38,735 nt of DNA from Sphingomonadales bacterium. GTDB taxonomy: Bacteria; Pseudomonadota; Alphaproteobacteria; Sphingomonadales; Sphingomonadaceae. Shown here one piece after another: positions 9,455 to 17,641 of the stretch (position 1 is the first letter of the stretch; each line of letters opens with the position of its first letter). A program made the translations under genes and the position numbers. The stretch is taken from assembly GCA_028289885.1 (NCBI GenBank), contig JAQGKX010000014.1:1-38735 (forward strand), written 5' to 3'. The notes below the pieces were generated by a model that was not told the DNA's origin, ran no database searches, and was given only the letters and a program-made list of their open reading frames with translations.

Positions 9455-10380
9455 AGACTCTGGTCTGGGTCGAACACGACGGCAGCACGGTCAAGGACCC
9501 AACGCTCCCCGTCGTCACCGCCGCCGCCTTGCTCGGCGAAGTGCATCTGATCGTAGCGGGCAAGGGCGTTGACGCCGTTGCCGCCGAAGCCGCAAAGATC
9601 GCTGGCGTGGGCAAGGTCCATGTCGCCGACGATGCCGCGTTCGAACACGCATTGGCTGAAAACGTCGCACCGCTGATCGTCGCACTGATGGGCGAACACG
9701 ACGCGTTCCTCGCGCCCGCGACCGCGATCGGCAAGAACATCGCACCGCGCGTCGCTGCCCTGCTCGACGTCATGCAGATCAGCGAAATCCTGTCGGTCGA
9801 TGGTCCCGACACGTTCACGCGCCCGACTTACGCCGGTAACGCGATCGCCACCGTCCAGACATCGGATGCCAAGAAGGTCATCACCGTTCGCGGTACTGCC
9901 TTTGCAAAGGCCGAACGTGAAGGCGGCAACGGCACGATCGAAGCCGTGACTTCGACCGGCGACGCTGGCCTCGCCACCTTCGTCAGCGCCGAGATCGCAA
10001 AATCGGAACGCCCCGAACTGACCAGCGCAAAGATCATCGTCTCGGGTGGCCGCGCGCTCCAGAACGCCGAAAACTTTCACTCGATCATCGAACCTCTTGC
10101 CGACAAGCTCGGCGCAGGCGTCGGCGCATCGCGTGCAGCGGTCGATGCGGGCTATGTCCCCAACGACTATCAGGTCGGCCAGACCGGCAAGATCGTCGCT
10201 CCCGAAGTCTATATCGCCATCGGTATCTCGGGCGCGATCCAGCATCTTGCGGGCATGAAAGATTCAAAGATCATCGTTGCCATCAACAAGGACGAGGATG
10301 CCCCGATCTTTCAGGTGGCGGACGTTGGACTGGTGGGTGACCTGTTCAAGCTGGTGCCTGAATTGACCGGAAAAATCTGA
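9451..10380 (+). CDS. etfA: Electron transfer flavoprotein subunit alpha
   Basis: 309 residues, full length. The C-terminal FAD-binding domain is clear: [52 protein letters not shown] and the ADAPIF-like stretch [10 protein letters not shown] before the closing [11 protein letters not shown]. It forms the heterodimer with EtfB, whose gene overlaps it by four bases. The stop is 18 bases from the stop of convergent nhaA; a 7-bp stem (10391-10397 with 10408-10414) sits in that gap but lacks a T-tract, so it is only a doubtful terminator. Confidence 0.95.
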   Translation: MKTLVWVEHDGSTVKDPTLPVVTAAALLGEVHLIVAGKGVDAVAAEAAKIAGVGKVHVADDAAFEHALAENVAPLIVALMGEHDAFLAPATAIGKNIAPRVAALLDVMQISEILSVDGPDTFTRPTYAGNAIATVQTSDAKKVITVRGTAFAKAEREGGNGTIEAVTSTGDAGLATFVSAEIAKSERPELTSAKIIVSGGRALQNAENFHSIIEPLADKLGAGVGASRAAVDAGYVPNDYQVGQTGKIVAPEVYIAIGISGAIQHLAGMKDSKIIVAINKDEDAPIFQVADVGLVGDLFKLVPELTGKI

Positions 10381-10398
10381 ATCGAGCCGTCGGGTGGT

Positions 10399-11595
10399 CT
10401 AGTCGGGCCACCCGGCATCTTGCTTCGTGCCGGTGACATACAGCACCGCACATCCCGCGATCGCCGACGCCACCGATCCCATCAGCACACCGATCTTCAC
10501 TGCATCGGCCTGCTCGGGCGCGGTGAAGGCCAGCCCGCCGATGAACAGGCTCATCGTGAAGCCGATACCGCACAATAGCGCGACGCCGTAAACCTGCGCC
10601 CACGAAGCGCCCGCCGGAGGCACCGCCACTCCGGCCTTCGCCGCCGCCCAGACGGCCCCGAAAACCCCGGCCTGCTTACCAACGAACAACCCCAGCGCAA
10701 TTCCCAGCGGCAGAGGTGCAAGCGCTGCTCCAGCACCGCTCAGCGAAACCCCCGCATTGGCAAGCCCGAACAACGGCACGATTGCGAACGCCACCCATGG
10801 TTGCAGGCCATGTTCCAGCCGGTGCAGCGTCGATTGGACATCATCGGGCGCACCCGGCGTCCGCGTCACCGGCACGGCGACAGCTGCCAGCACCCCCGCG
10901 ACCGTCGCATGAACGCCGGACAACAGCATCGCATACCAAAGCAGCGCGAACCCCACGAGATACCAGCGCACCCGGACCACTCCCATCCGGTTCATCGCCA
11001 GCATTGCCATGAAGACCAGCACCGCCGCCCCCAGCGCCAGCCAGTTCAACGAGGCGGTATAAAACAGCGCGATGATCGCCACAGCCCCGACATCATCTAC
11101 GATCGCAACCGTCGTCAGGAACAGCTTCAGCGATGTCGGGGCACGCTTGCCGAGCAATGCCAGCAGCCCGAGCGCAAATGCGATGTCGGTTGCTGCCGGT
11201 ATTGCCCAGCCGCGCGTCAGGCCGACGTCCCCATGCGTTACCGCCAGATAGACGAGTGCAGGCACGACCATCCCCGCCGCTGCCGCGATGAACGGCAACC
11301 TCCTGTCAGCCCATGTCGAAAGATGCCCATCGACGAACTCGCGCTTGATCTCCAGCCCGACGAGCAGGAAAAACACTGCCATCATGGCATCGTTGATCCA
11401 GAGATGCACGGCCATCGGACCGATCGAGGGGCTGAGTGTCGGTCCCGTCTCAAGATGCAATAAATGGAAATAGGCAGGGGCCAGCGGTGAGTTGGCGATC
11501 AGCATTGCCAGGACCGCCGCGCCGATCAGCAATATGCCGCCAGCAGCTTCGGTGGCCAGAAAGTCCCGCAGGATCGATTGTGGACGGATCGGCAT
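10399..11595 (-). CDS. nhaA: Na+/H+ antiporter NhaA
   Basis: 398 residues with about 11-12 membrane segments, as expected for NhaA. Family signatures are visible: GGILLIGAAVLAMLIANSPL near the start, INDAMMAVFFLLVGLEIKREF (about 68-88), ATDIAFALGLLALLGKRAP, and the Asp pair in TVAIVDDVGAVAII that binds Na+/H+. Known role: electrogenic exchange of one Na+ (or Li+) for two protons at the inner membrane for pH and salt control. It stands alone, convergent with etfA and divergent from the glycosyltransferase gene; the 188-base gap 11596-11783 holds no gene I can support. Confidence 0.93.
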   Translation of the reverse strand: MPIRPQSILRDFLATEAAGGILLIGAAVLAMLIANSPLAPAYFHLLHLETGPTLSPSIGPMAVHLWINDAMMAVFFLLVGLEIKREFVDGHLSTWADRRLPFIAAAAGMVVPALVYLAVTHGDVGLTRGWAIPAATDIAFALGLLALLGKRAPTSLKLFLTTVAIVDDVGAVAIIALFYTASLNWLALGAAVLVFMAMLAMNRMGVVRVRWYLVGFALLWYAMLLSGVHATVAGVLAAVAVPVTRTPGAPDDVQSTLHRLEHGLQPWVAFAIVPLFGLANAGVSLSGAGAALAPLPLGIALGLFVGKQAGVFGAVWAAAKAGVAVPPAGASWAQVYGVALLCGIGFTMSLFIGGLAFTAPEQADAVKIGVLMGSVASAIAGCAVLYVTGTKQDAGWPD

Positions 11596-11783
11596 GACAT
11601 TGCATAGCCCGGAAGTTCCGACCGCGTCACCCTGGACTTGTGTAAGCCATCGATCAGCGATGAACCGCCCCCAACACGCGCAACGCTGTCATTATTTTGC
11701 CTTTTTGTTGCAGGTGCGAAACAAACGCTTGCGCTGTTTCCGATAGTCGTCAAGCACAGCCATGCTGGGGAGCAATTTCCAAG

Positions 11784-13163
11784 ATGGTTGAACTAATCGA
11801 TATCGCAAATTTCGTTGCGCGCGAACTCATGCTGTTTTCGGTCATCGGTTTCCTGATCGGCGGCGCGGACGATTTGCTCATCGACCTGATCTGGCTCGTG
11901 CGGACAGTGGCGCGGCAGTTGACCATCTATCGTCGCCAGCCCCGTTCGGACAGCGCGACCTTGGCCAAGCCTCGGGCTCCGGGGCGTGGCATCGTCTTCA
12001 TTCCGGCCTGGGACGAGGGTAATGTCATCGGGCAAATGCTGGCGCACACCGTAGCGGCCTATGGCGAACAGGATTATCGGATCTACGTCGGCTGCTATCC
12101 CAACGACGTGCCCACGCAGCTGGGCGTCCTGACCATCGACAACGCTCGCATCCGGATGGTGGTGGGAACGGTTGCCGGGCCAACGACAAAGGCCGACTGC
12201 CTCAATACATTATGGTGCGCTTTGACCGCTGACGAACTGGCGGAGGGGTGGCGCGCGAAGTCGATCATCCTGCACGACGCGGAAGATCTGGTGCACTCGG
12301 GCGAACTTCGCGTGTTCGACACGTTGATCGAGCGGTTCGACTTCGTGCAATTGCCGGTGTTGCCGCTGGTCGATGCCCGGTCGCGCTGGATCGGCGGTCA
12401 TTACATCGACGAATTTGCCGAAGCGCACGGCAAGACCATCGTCGTCCGTGAAGCCATCGGAGCAGGGATACCGGCGGCGGGCGTCGGTTGTGCCTTTGCC
12501 CGGGACATGATGCAGCGGATCGCCGACCTGCGCGGTGGCAACCCGTTCGACCATGACAGCCTGACCGAGGATTATGAACTGGGCCTACGCGTTGCGGAAC
12601 TTGGTGGGCATGGCATTTTCGTACGGCTGAGTCATCCGGGCGGAGGGCTGGTTGCCGTTCGCGCACACTTTCCCGCAACACTCGACGAGGCGGTGCGGCA
12701 GAAGTCCCGCTGGATTGCCGGCATTGCGCTATCGGGTTGGGATCGACTGGGGTGGCACGGCGGCATCGCCGAAAGCTGGATGAGACTGTATGACCGGCGC
12801 GCACTGGCAAATGCAACGGTGTTGCTGGCGGCCTATGCGGCGATGGTCCTGACACTGGCGCTGCGGCTCTTGAGCTATGGGTTATCACTTCCCGGCCATC
12901 CGATTACGCCGCTCATGCAAGACTGCCTGATGGTCAGCGGCGTGTTGCTCTGCTGGCGGACGGTCATGCGCTTTGCCTTCGTCACTCAAAGCTATGGCTG
13001 GCGCGAGGGGCTGCGGGCCGTCCCACGCACCTTCGTCAGCAACATTGTTGCCATGATTGCGGCACGGCGCGCGCTGTCGATCTATCTTCGCATGCGCCGT
13101 GATGGCGTGGTCAGGTGGGACAAGACGACCCACGCGTTTCCGCTCGTCATCCCGGGCGAGTGA
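11784..13163 (+). CDS. NfrB-like membrane glycosyltransferase (GT family 2)
   Basis: 459 residues. One N-terminal membrane helix (about 15-40), a cytoplasmic GT-A domain, then two or more C-terminal helices (about 340-365 and 375-400). Processive GT2 motifs are present: IVFIPAWDEGNVIGQM at the start of the domain, DAED (165-168), TEDYELG (261-267) and QKSRW (306-310, the QxxRW motif). This pattern and the helix-GT-helix layout match NfrB, the phage N4 adsorption protein B family. E. coli NfrB is about 745 residues and adds a c-di-GMP-binding MshEN domain; that domain is absent here. The start ATG 11784 has GGGGAG about 11 bases upstream; a longer open frame begins at 11697 but adds no recognisable sequence. 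It overlaps the next gene by GTGA. Function as exopolysaccharide synthase is inference. Confidence 0.8.
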   Translation: MVELIDIANFVARELMLFSVIGFLIGGADDLLIDLIWLVRTVARQLTIYRRQPRSDSATLAKPRAPGRGIVFIPAWDEGNVIGQMLAHTVAAYGEQDYRIYVGCYPNDVPTQLGVLTIDNARIRMVVGTVAGPTTKADCLNTLWCALTADELAEGWRAKSIILHDAEDLVHSGELRVFDTLIERFDFVQLPVLPLVDARSRWIGGHYIDEFAEAHGKTIVVREAIGAGIPAAGVGCAFARDMMQRIADLRGGNPFDHDSLTEDYELGLRVAELGGHGIFVRLSHPGGGLVAVRAHFPATLDEAVRQKSRWIAGIALSGWDRLGWHGGIAESWMRLYDRRALANATVLLAAYAAMVLTLALRLLSYGLSLPGHPITPLMQDCLMVSGVLLCWRTVMRFAFVTQSYGWREGLRAVPRTFVSNIVAMIAARRALSIYLRMRRDGVVRWDKTTHAFPLVIPGE

Positions 13164-14170
13164 GTGTCCAGCGGGTTCGCGTGAGCCGCCCGCTACGGGC
13201 ATTCACAATTGTCATCACCGGCTGGGTTGCGATACGCGGACTGGTTATCTGGCATGCCTCCGTCTTGCTGGCGGCGCCGTTAGGACAAGCCGTGGCTTCG
13301 ATGGCCCCGGCTGTTGCTGCGAAACCTGCAGTCGCGACTATGCTGCACCAGCCGTTCGAGGTTCCGGTTCGCACGATGCAGATCATCGCCAGACCGATAG
13401 TGCGGCCGAACACGGTCCGGCCATCATTCGAACGGAGCGAACAGGCCGCCACCTTCGCACCCGTAAGGCTTATGCGCGCTGTGGAAATGCATTCCAGCCC
13501 GGAAATGACGCCATTTTCGTTATCCTCGCCAGTCAGTACCGCAAGTCGGCTGTCCGGATCGGTCTGGGCATTATATCGTCCGGATAGCGGCGGGGCGGCG
13601 CTGGGCTCGGGCGGGACACTCGGCGGGTCGCAGGCTGGAGCGCGGATTTATTACGAACCCGGGCCAAGGGGAGTGGCGCTTACAGCCCGGATCAGTGCGC
13701 CCCTCGCAGTGCGCGATGGTCGTGAGGCCTCGGTAGGCGTCGGCCTGCGCGGGCGGTCGGTGGGGATATTGGTCGAGAGGCGGGTCGCGCTGGACCGGGG
13801 CGGTCGCAACGCGATGTCGGTCACGGCCTATGGCGGACTTTATGACGTCGTCCTGCCCGAGGATTTCAGCTTGAGTGGATATGTCCAGTTCGGCGTCGTC
13901 GGCGCGCGTCGTCGGGACCGATTCGTCGATGGCGCGGTCCGCGTCATTCATCCGCTGGCGGGAGCGGGAGGGGTAAAGATTTCCGCCGGTGCGGCAATTT
14001 CCGGGGGCGCGCAGCCCGGCGTCCTGCGCGGTGATATCGGCCCCGAATTGATTGCCGACGTTCCTGTCGGTGCCCGCCACGTCCGGATCACCGCGGGCTG
14101 GCGCGAGCGCGTGGCCGGGCGCGCGGCGCCTGGGTCAGGTCCGTCAGTGACGACCGGCTTCGACTTTTAA
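13160..14170 (+). CDS. NfrA-like C-terminal-domain protein, partner of the glycosyltransferase
   Basis: 336 residues. The start is GTG 13160, which overlaps the preceding TGA (GTGA), so it is translationally coupled to the NfrB-like gene; GTG 13115 upstream is less likely. Residues about 11-45 form a hydrophobic signal/anchor; residues 50-130 are Pro/Ala/Ser-rich linker; from about 135 the sequence is beta-rich with repeated Gly-aromatic strands (WALYRPDSGG, GGSQAGARIYYEP, VALTARISAPL, SVTAYGGLYDVVLP, LSGYVQFGVVGARRRD) ending in ITAGWRERV...GFDF. This resembles the outer-membrane C-terminal domain of phage N4 adsorption protein A and suggests a small barrel or barrel-like exit component. The assignment relies on pattern and on the coupled NfrB-like gene; it needs a profile search. 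Confidence 0.6.
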   Translation: MSVQRVRVSRPLRAFTIVITGWVAIRGLVIWHASVLLAAPLGQAVASMAPAVAAKPAVATMLHQPFEVPVRTMQIIARPIVRPNTVRPSFERSEQAATFAPVRLMRAVEMHSSPEMTPFSLSSPVSTASRLSGSVWALYRPDSGGAALGSGGTLGGSQAGARIYYEPGPRGVALTARISAPLAVRDGREASVGVGLRGRSVGILVERRVALDRGGRNAMSVTAYGGLYDVVLPEDFSLSGYVQFGVVGARRRDRFVDGAVRVIHPLAGAGGVKISAGAAISGGAQPGVLRGDIGPELIADVPVGARHVRITAGWRERVAGRAAPGSGPSVTTGFDF

Positions 14171-14220
14171 GCCGTAAAGCGCTTTCGCCTTTGTTCCCAT
14201 GCCGCTAGTCCTGCCGGTCA

Positions 14221-15135
14221 ATGGACATATATCTGCCCATCGCCAATCTGTCGGTGAACGCGCTCGTCATTGTCCTGCTGGGGGCTGGCGTAGGCTTGCT
14301 GTCGGGCATGTTCGGCGTCGGCGGGGGGTTCCTGACGACACCGTTGCTGATCTTCTATGGCATCCCGCCGACCGTGGCCGCCGCTTCTGCCGCGACGCAG
14401 GTCACCGGCGCAAGCGTATCGGGAGCGCTGGCGCATTATCGGCGCGGCGGGGTCGATCTGCGCATGGGCGCGGTGTTGGTCGTCGGCGGGATTTTCGGAG
14501 CAATCGCAGGGTCGACGATCTTCAAGCTGCTACAGGCGGGTGGCCAGATCGATACCGTCATAGCGGTGTTGTACGTCGTCCTGCTCGGCTCGATCGGGTC
14601 GCTGATGGCGAAAGAGGCCTGGACCAGTGTCAGGGCGGCACGGCGCGGGGTCGCGTTGCCGCCAAGCAAGCGCCGCCATCATCCGCTTGTCGCCGCGCTC
14701 CCGATGCGGTGGCGGTTCTATGCATCGGGGCTTTACATCTCGCCGCTCGCGCCACTGCTCCTCGGATTTGCGACCGGCATATTGACGGTCTTGCTGGGCG
14801 TCGGCGGCGGTTTCATCATGGTGCCTGCGATGCTTTACCTGCTCGGCATGGCGACCCGCGTAGTGGTCGGCACGTCGCTGTTCCAGATCCTGTTCGTCAC
14901 TGCGGTCACGACGATGGTGCACGCGCTGACGACCCATGCGGTCGATATTGTGCTGGCCGCACTCCTGCTGCTCGGCAGCGTCGTCGGTGCGCAGGTTGGC
15001 GCGCGCCTCGCCCAGAAGTTCAGGCCCGATTATTTGCGGCTGCTGCTGGCGATCATCGTCCTGCTGGTGGCGATCCGCATGGCGGTGGGACTGGGGTTTC
15101 GCCCTGACGAGATATTCTCGGTGCAGCAACAATGA
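14221..15135 (+). CDS. TSUP family exporter (TauE/SafE-like)
   Basis: 304 residues with eight or so membrane helices in two homologous halves, each opening with the family's glycine motif: FGVGGGFL (31-38) and LGVGGGFIMVP (around residue 196). Known for the family: movement of sulfite, sulfoacetate or other small organic and sulfur anions across the inner membrane. The substrate here is unknown. The stop overlaps the start of the TIGR02186 gene by ATGA, so both are translated together. No ribosome site is evident before ATG 14221; a GCTAGT box at 14204-14209 could be a -10 element giving a near-leaderless message. Confidence 0.85.
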   Translation: MDIYLPIANLSVNALVIVLLGAGVGLLSGMFGVGGGFLTTPLLIFYGIPPTVAAASAATQVTGASVSGALAHYRRGGVDLRMGAVLVVGGIFGAIAGSTIFKLLQAGGQIDTVIAVLYVVLLGSIGSLMAKEAWTSVRAARRGVALPPSKRRHHPLVAALPMRWRFYASGLYISPLAPLLLGFATGILTVLLGVGGGFIMVPAMLYLLGMATRVVVGTSLFQILFVTAVTTMVHALTTHAVDIVLAALLLLGSVVGAQVGARLAQKFRPDYLRLLLAIIVLLVAIRMAVGLGFRPDEIFSVQQQ

Positions 15136-15887
15136 AACGCCTGTTCGCGACATTGGCGTTCGTCCTGCTCGTCGGCGCACGGGAACCGGTTCTCGTCCCT
15201 GATGTTTCGCAAAGCGAAGTCGAGATCGTCTATAGTTTCACCGGCGCGGAATTACTTCTGTTCGGCGCAATCGTCTATCCAAACGGGCGCGTTCCCGATG
15301 GCCACACCGATGTCGCCGTTGTCCTGAAAGGGCCACCACAGTCGATCCTGGTACGCGAGAAAGAGAAGATCGGTGGCCTAATCTGGGCCAACACCGACAG
15401 CGCTCGGTTCCGGTCCGCACCGACATTCTACGCCATCGCCTCGTCGCGTCCGCTTCAGGCGTTGGTCGATGAACGGACTGCCGCGATTTACGAACTCGGT
15501 CTGGGCAACATCCATCTTTCGCCCGCCAGCAGCGACGAGCCGGCCGAACAGAGGCGGTTCGAAACCGGCTTCGTCGATCTGCGCGAACGCGGTGGCCTGT
15601 ATGTCAGCAAGCCATCGAGCGTCGAAATTCGTCAGGGTGTCCTGTACCGCGCCCGGATCGCCATTCCCGCGCGCGTGCCTGTGGGGCGCTACACCGCCGA
15701 AACTTTTCTGATCCGCGACGGCAAGATCATAGCCGCTGCGACCCGCGATATTGAAATCCGGAAATCGGGCTTCGAGCGATTCGTGGCATCGGCGGCAACG
15801 CACTGGCCGTTCACCTATGGGCTGGTTGCGGTCCTGTTATCCCTCGGGTTCGGCTGGGCGGCAGGAGCGGTGTTTCGTAAAACCTGA
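15132..15887 (+). CDS. TIGR02186/Alph_Pro_TM family membrane-anchored protein
   Basis: 251 residues. An N-terminal signal sequence (MKRLFATLAFVLLVGAREP), a periplasmic beta-rich domain with the start VSQSEVEIVYSFTGAELLLFG and DVAVVLKGP typical of the family, and a C-terminal membrane helix (about 226-246) followed by RKT. The family is named from alphaproteobacteria and has no known function; members are often next to TauE/SafE genes. Here it overlaps such a gene by four bases, so a joint role in export or in sensing an exported sulfur compound is a reasonable inference but is unproved. Nothing looks truncated. Confidence 0.8.
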   Translation: MKRLFATLAFVLLVGAREPVLVPDVSQSEVEIVYSFTGAELLLFGAIVYPNGRVPDGHTDVAVVLKGPPQSILVREKEKIGGLIWANTDSARFRSAPTFYAIASSRPLQALVDERTAAIYELGLGNIHLSPASSDEPAEQRRFETGFVDLRERGGLYVSKPSSVEIRQGVLYRARIAIPARVPVGRYTAETFLIRDGKIIAAATRDIEIRKSGFERFVASAATHWPFTYGLVAVLLSLGFGWAAGAVFRKT

Positions 15888-15941
15888 AGCGTTACCGCTC
15901 TGTTTACGCTTTCGCGCTAGATGATCCGTTCTGAATAGAGG

Positions 15942-17627
15942 GTGGTGATTGCGACGATGGATATGCAACGAAGCGGCGATTTTGAGGGTTCTGCAGCCTT
16001 GTCCCTGCCCGTCGAGGCACCGGGGTCGGTGTCCCGCGACCCCATCGGCGTCGTTATCGAAATTTCGGGCTCTGCTTCGCAGATACGACTCGATGCGACT
16101 GCTCTGGCGCGTCTCGTCGACAATGACGATGCCAGCCTTGCCATGGGTGGTCAGGTCGGCAGCCTTATCAAGGTCAAGGTTGGATCGAACTGGCTGATGG
16201 CCAACGTCCGTACCTTGAAAGCCGACGGCGAAGGCAATGGGATCATCGGTTTCATCGACTTTCTGGGCGAAGGCGATGAAGAACGTCTCACCGGTAAGAT
16301 TTATAATTTCCGCCGCGGCGTAACGCGTTATCCGGTACCGGGGTCGGGCGTTTATCCCGTGACGAGCCAGGATATGCGCCAGATGTATGCAGCCGAGGAT
16401 CGGCCGCATATCGAAATCGGGACCGTCTATCCGACCCGCGACATCCGCGGCGCCCTGTTCATCGACGCGCTGCTCGGCAAGCATTTCGCACTTTTGGGTT
16501 CGACCGGTACGGGTAAATCGACCAGCGCCGCGTTGATCCTGCACAGGATCTGCGAGATGGCACCGCAGGGTCACATCGTCATGATCGATCCGCACGGAGA
16601 ATATTCGGCGGCATTCAAGACGAACGGAGCGCTGTTCGACGTGTCCAACCTTGCGATGCCGTATTGGTTGATGAACTTCGAGGAACATTGCGAGGTCTTC
16701 ATCTCGGGCAACAGGGAGGAACGACAGCTCGACGTCGATATTCTCGCGAAATGCCTGCTCGCCGCCAAGGCCAAGAGCCGCGCTGCGGAGGGCATTGCCA
16801 AGCTGACGGTCGATTCGCCGATCCCGTATCTGCTGAGCGACCTGACCTCGAACATTCAGGCTGAAATGGGCCGTCTGGACAAGGCGGGCGACAGCGCGCC
16901 GTACATGCGGCTGAAGACGAAGATCGACGAGATCAAGTCCGATCCGCGGTACAGCTTCATGTTCTCGGGGATGTTGGTCGCCGACACGATGGCGGGGTTT
17001 CTGGGCCGCGTGTTCCGCTTGCCGGGCGATGGCAAGCCGATCTCGATCATCGACGTTTCGGGCGTGCCCTCCGACATCACATCGGTCGTCGTTGCGGTGC
17101 TCGCGCGGCTGGTATTCGATTATGCGATCTGGTCGCGGAACGAACCGCAGCGCCCGATCCTGCTCGTTTGCGAAGAGGCGCATCGCTATGTTCCGGCGGA
17201 AAACGGCGGCGCGGTCAGTTCGGTGGGCAAGATACTTGGCCGGATCGCCAAGGAAGGTCGTAAATACGGGGTCTCGCTCGGGCTGATCACGCAGCGCCCG
17301 TCCGATCTGGCAGAAGGCGTGCTGTCGCAATGCGGCACGATCATCGCCATGCGCCTGAACAATGAACGCGATCAGGCCTATGTCCGGTCCGCCATGCCAG
17401 AAGGCGCGCGCGGGTTTCTTGATACCATCCCGGCCTTGCGCAATCGCGAATGCATCGTCTGCGGGGAAGGCGTCACCATTCCCATCCGTGTCGCCTTCGA
17501 TGCGCTCGAAGAAGTCAAACGTCCGGCGTCCACCGATCCACTGTTTTCGAAACTATGGACCGAGTCAGGCGGCGAGGACGAGATGCTCGGCCGTGTCATC
17601 AAGCGGTGGCGCAGTCAGGGCCGATAG
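15942..17627 (+). CDS. HerA-like ATPase (DUF87/HerA-FtsK superfamily)
   Basis: 561 residues from the first GTG. An N-terminal HAS-barrel-like beta domain (about 30-165) precedes a RecA-like motor: Walker A GSTGTGKST (186-194), IDPHGEYS, Walker B LLVCEEAH (407-414), sensor-like LITQRPSDL and a C-terminal arginine-rich segment. HerA proteins form hexamers that translocate on DNA, in archaea with the nuclease NurA for end resection; no NurA or other nuclease gene is adjacent. Starts at GTG 15942, GTG 15945, ATG 15957 and ATG 15963 are all possible: a GGTGGTGA stretch could serve ATG 15957 as ribosome site. Followed 15 bases later by the methyltransferase gene in the same direction. Confidence 0.82.
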   Translation: MVIATMDMQRSGDFEGSAALSLPVEAPGSVSRDPIGVVIEISGSASQIRLDATALARLVDNDDASLAMGGQVGSLIKVKVGSNWLMANVRTLKADGEGNGIIGFIDFLGEGDEERLTGKIYNFRRGVTRYPVPGSGVYPVTSQDMRQMYAAEDRPHIEIGTVYPTRDIRGALFIDALLGKHFALLGSTGTGKSTSAALILHRICEMAPQGHIVMIDPHGEYSAAFKTNGALFDVSNLAMPYWLMNFEEHCEVFISGNREERQLDVDILAKCLLAAKAKSRAAEGIAKLTVDSPIPYLLSDLTSNIQAEMGRLDKAGDSAPYMRLKTKIDEIKSDPRYSFMFSGMLVADTMAGFLGRVFRLPGDGKPISIIDVSGVPSDITSVVVAVLARLVFDYAIWSRNEPQRPILLVCEEAHRYVPAENGGAVSSVGKILGRIAKEGRKYGVSLGLITQRPSDLAEGVLSQCGTIIAMRLNNERDQAYVRSAMPEGARGFLDTIPALRNRECIVCGEGVTIPIRVAFDALEEVKRPASTDPLFSKLWTESGGEDEMLGRVIKRWRSQGR

Positions 17628-17641
17628 TTCGGGAACGGAGA

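Noticed and set aside
10386-10414. Terminator between etfA and nhaA
   Set aside because: The 7-bp stem has a 10-base loop, lacks a T-tract in either direction and overlaps the nhaA coding end.
15837-17330. Long minus-strand frame (497 codons) over the HerA-like gene
   Set aside because: Composition is His/Arg/Asp-rich nonsense opposite a well-conserved ATPase; no domain or start signal.
15942-17627. HerA-based antiphage defence system
   Set aside because: No Sir2, DUF4297, NurA or other effector gene accompanies it; neighbours are a TIGR02186 protein and a membrane methyltransferase.
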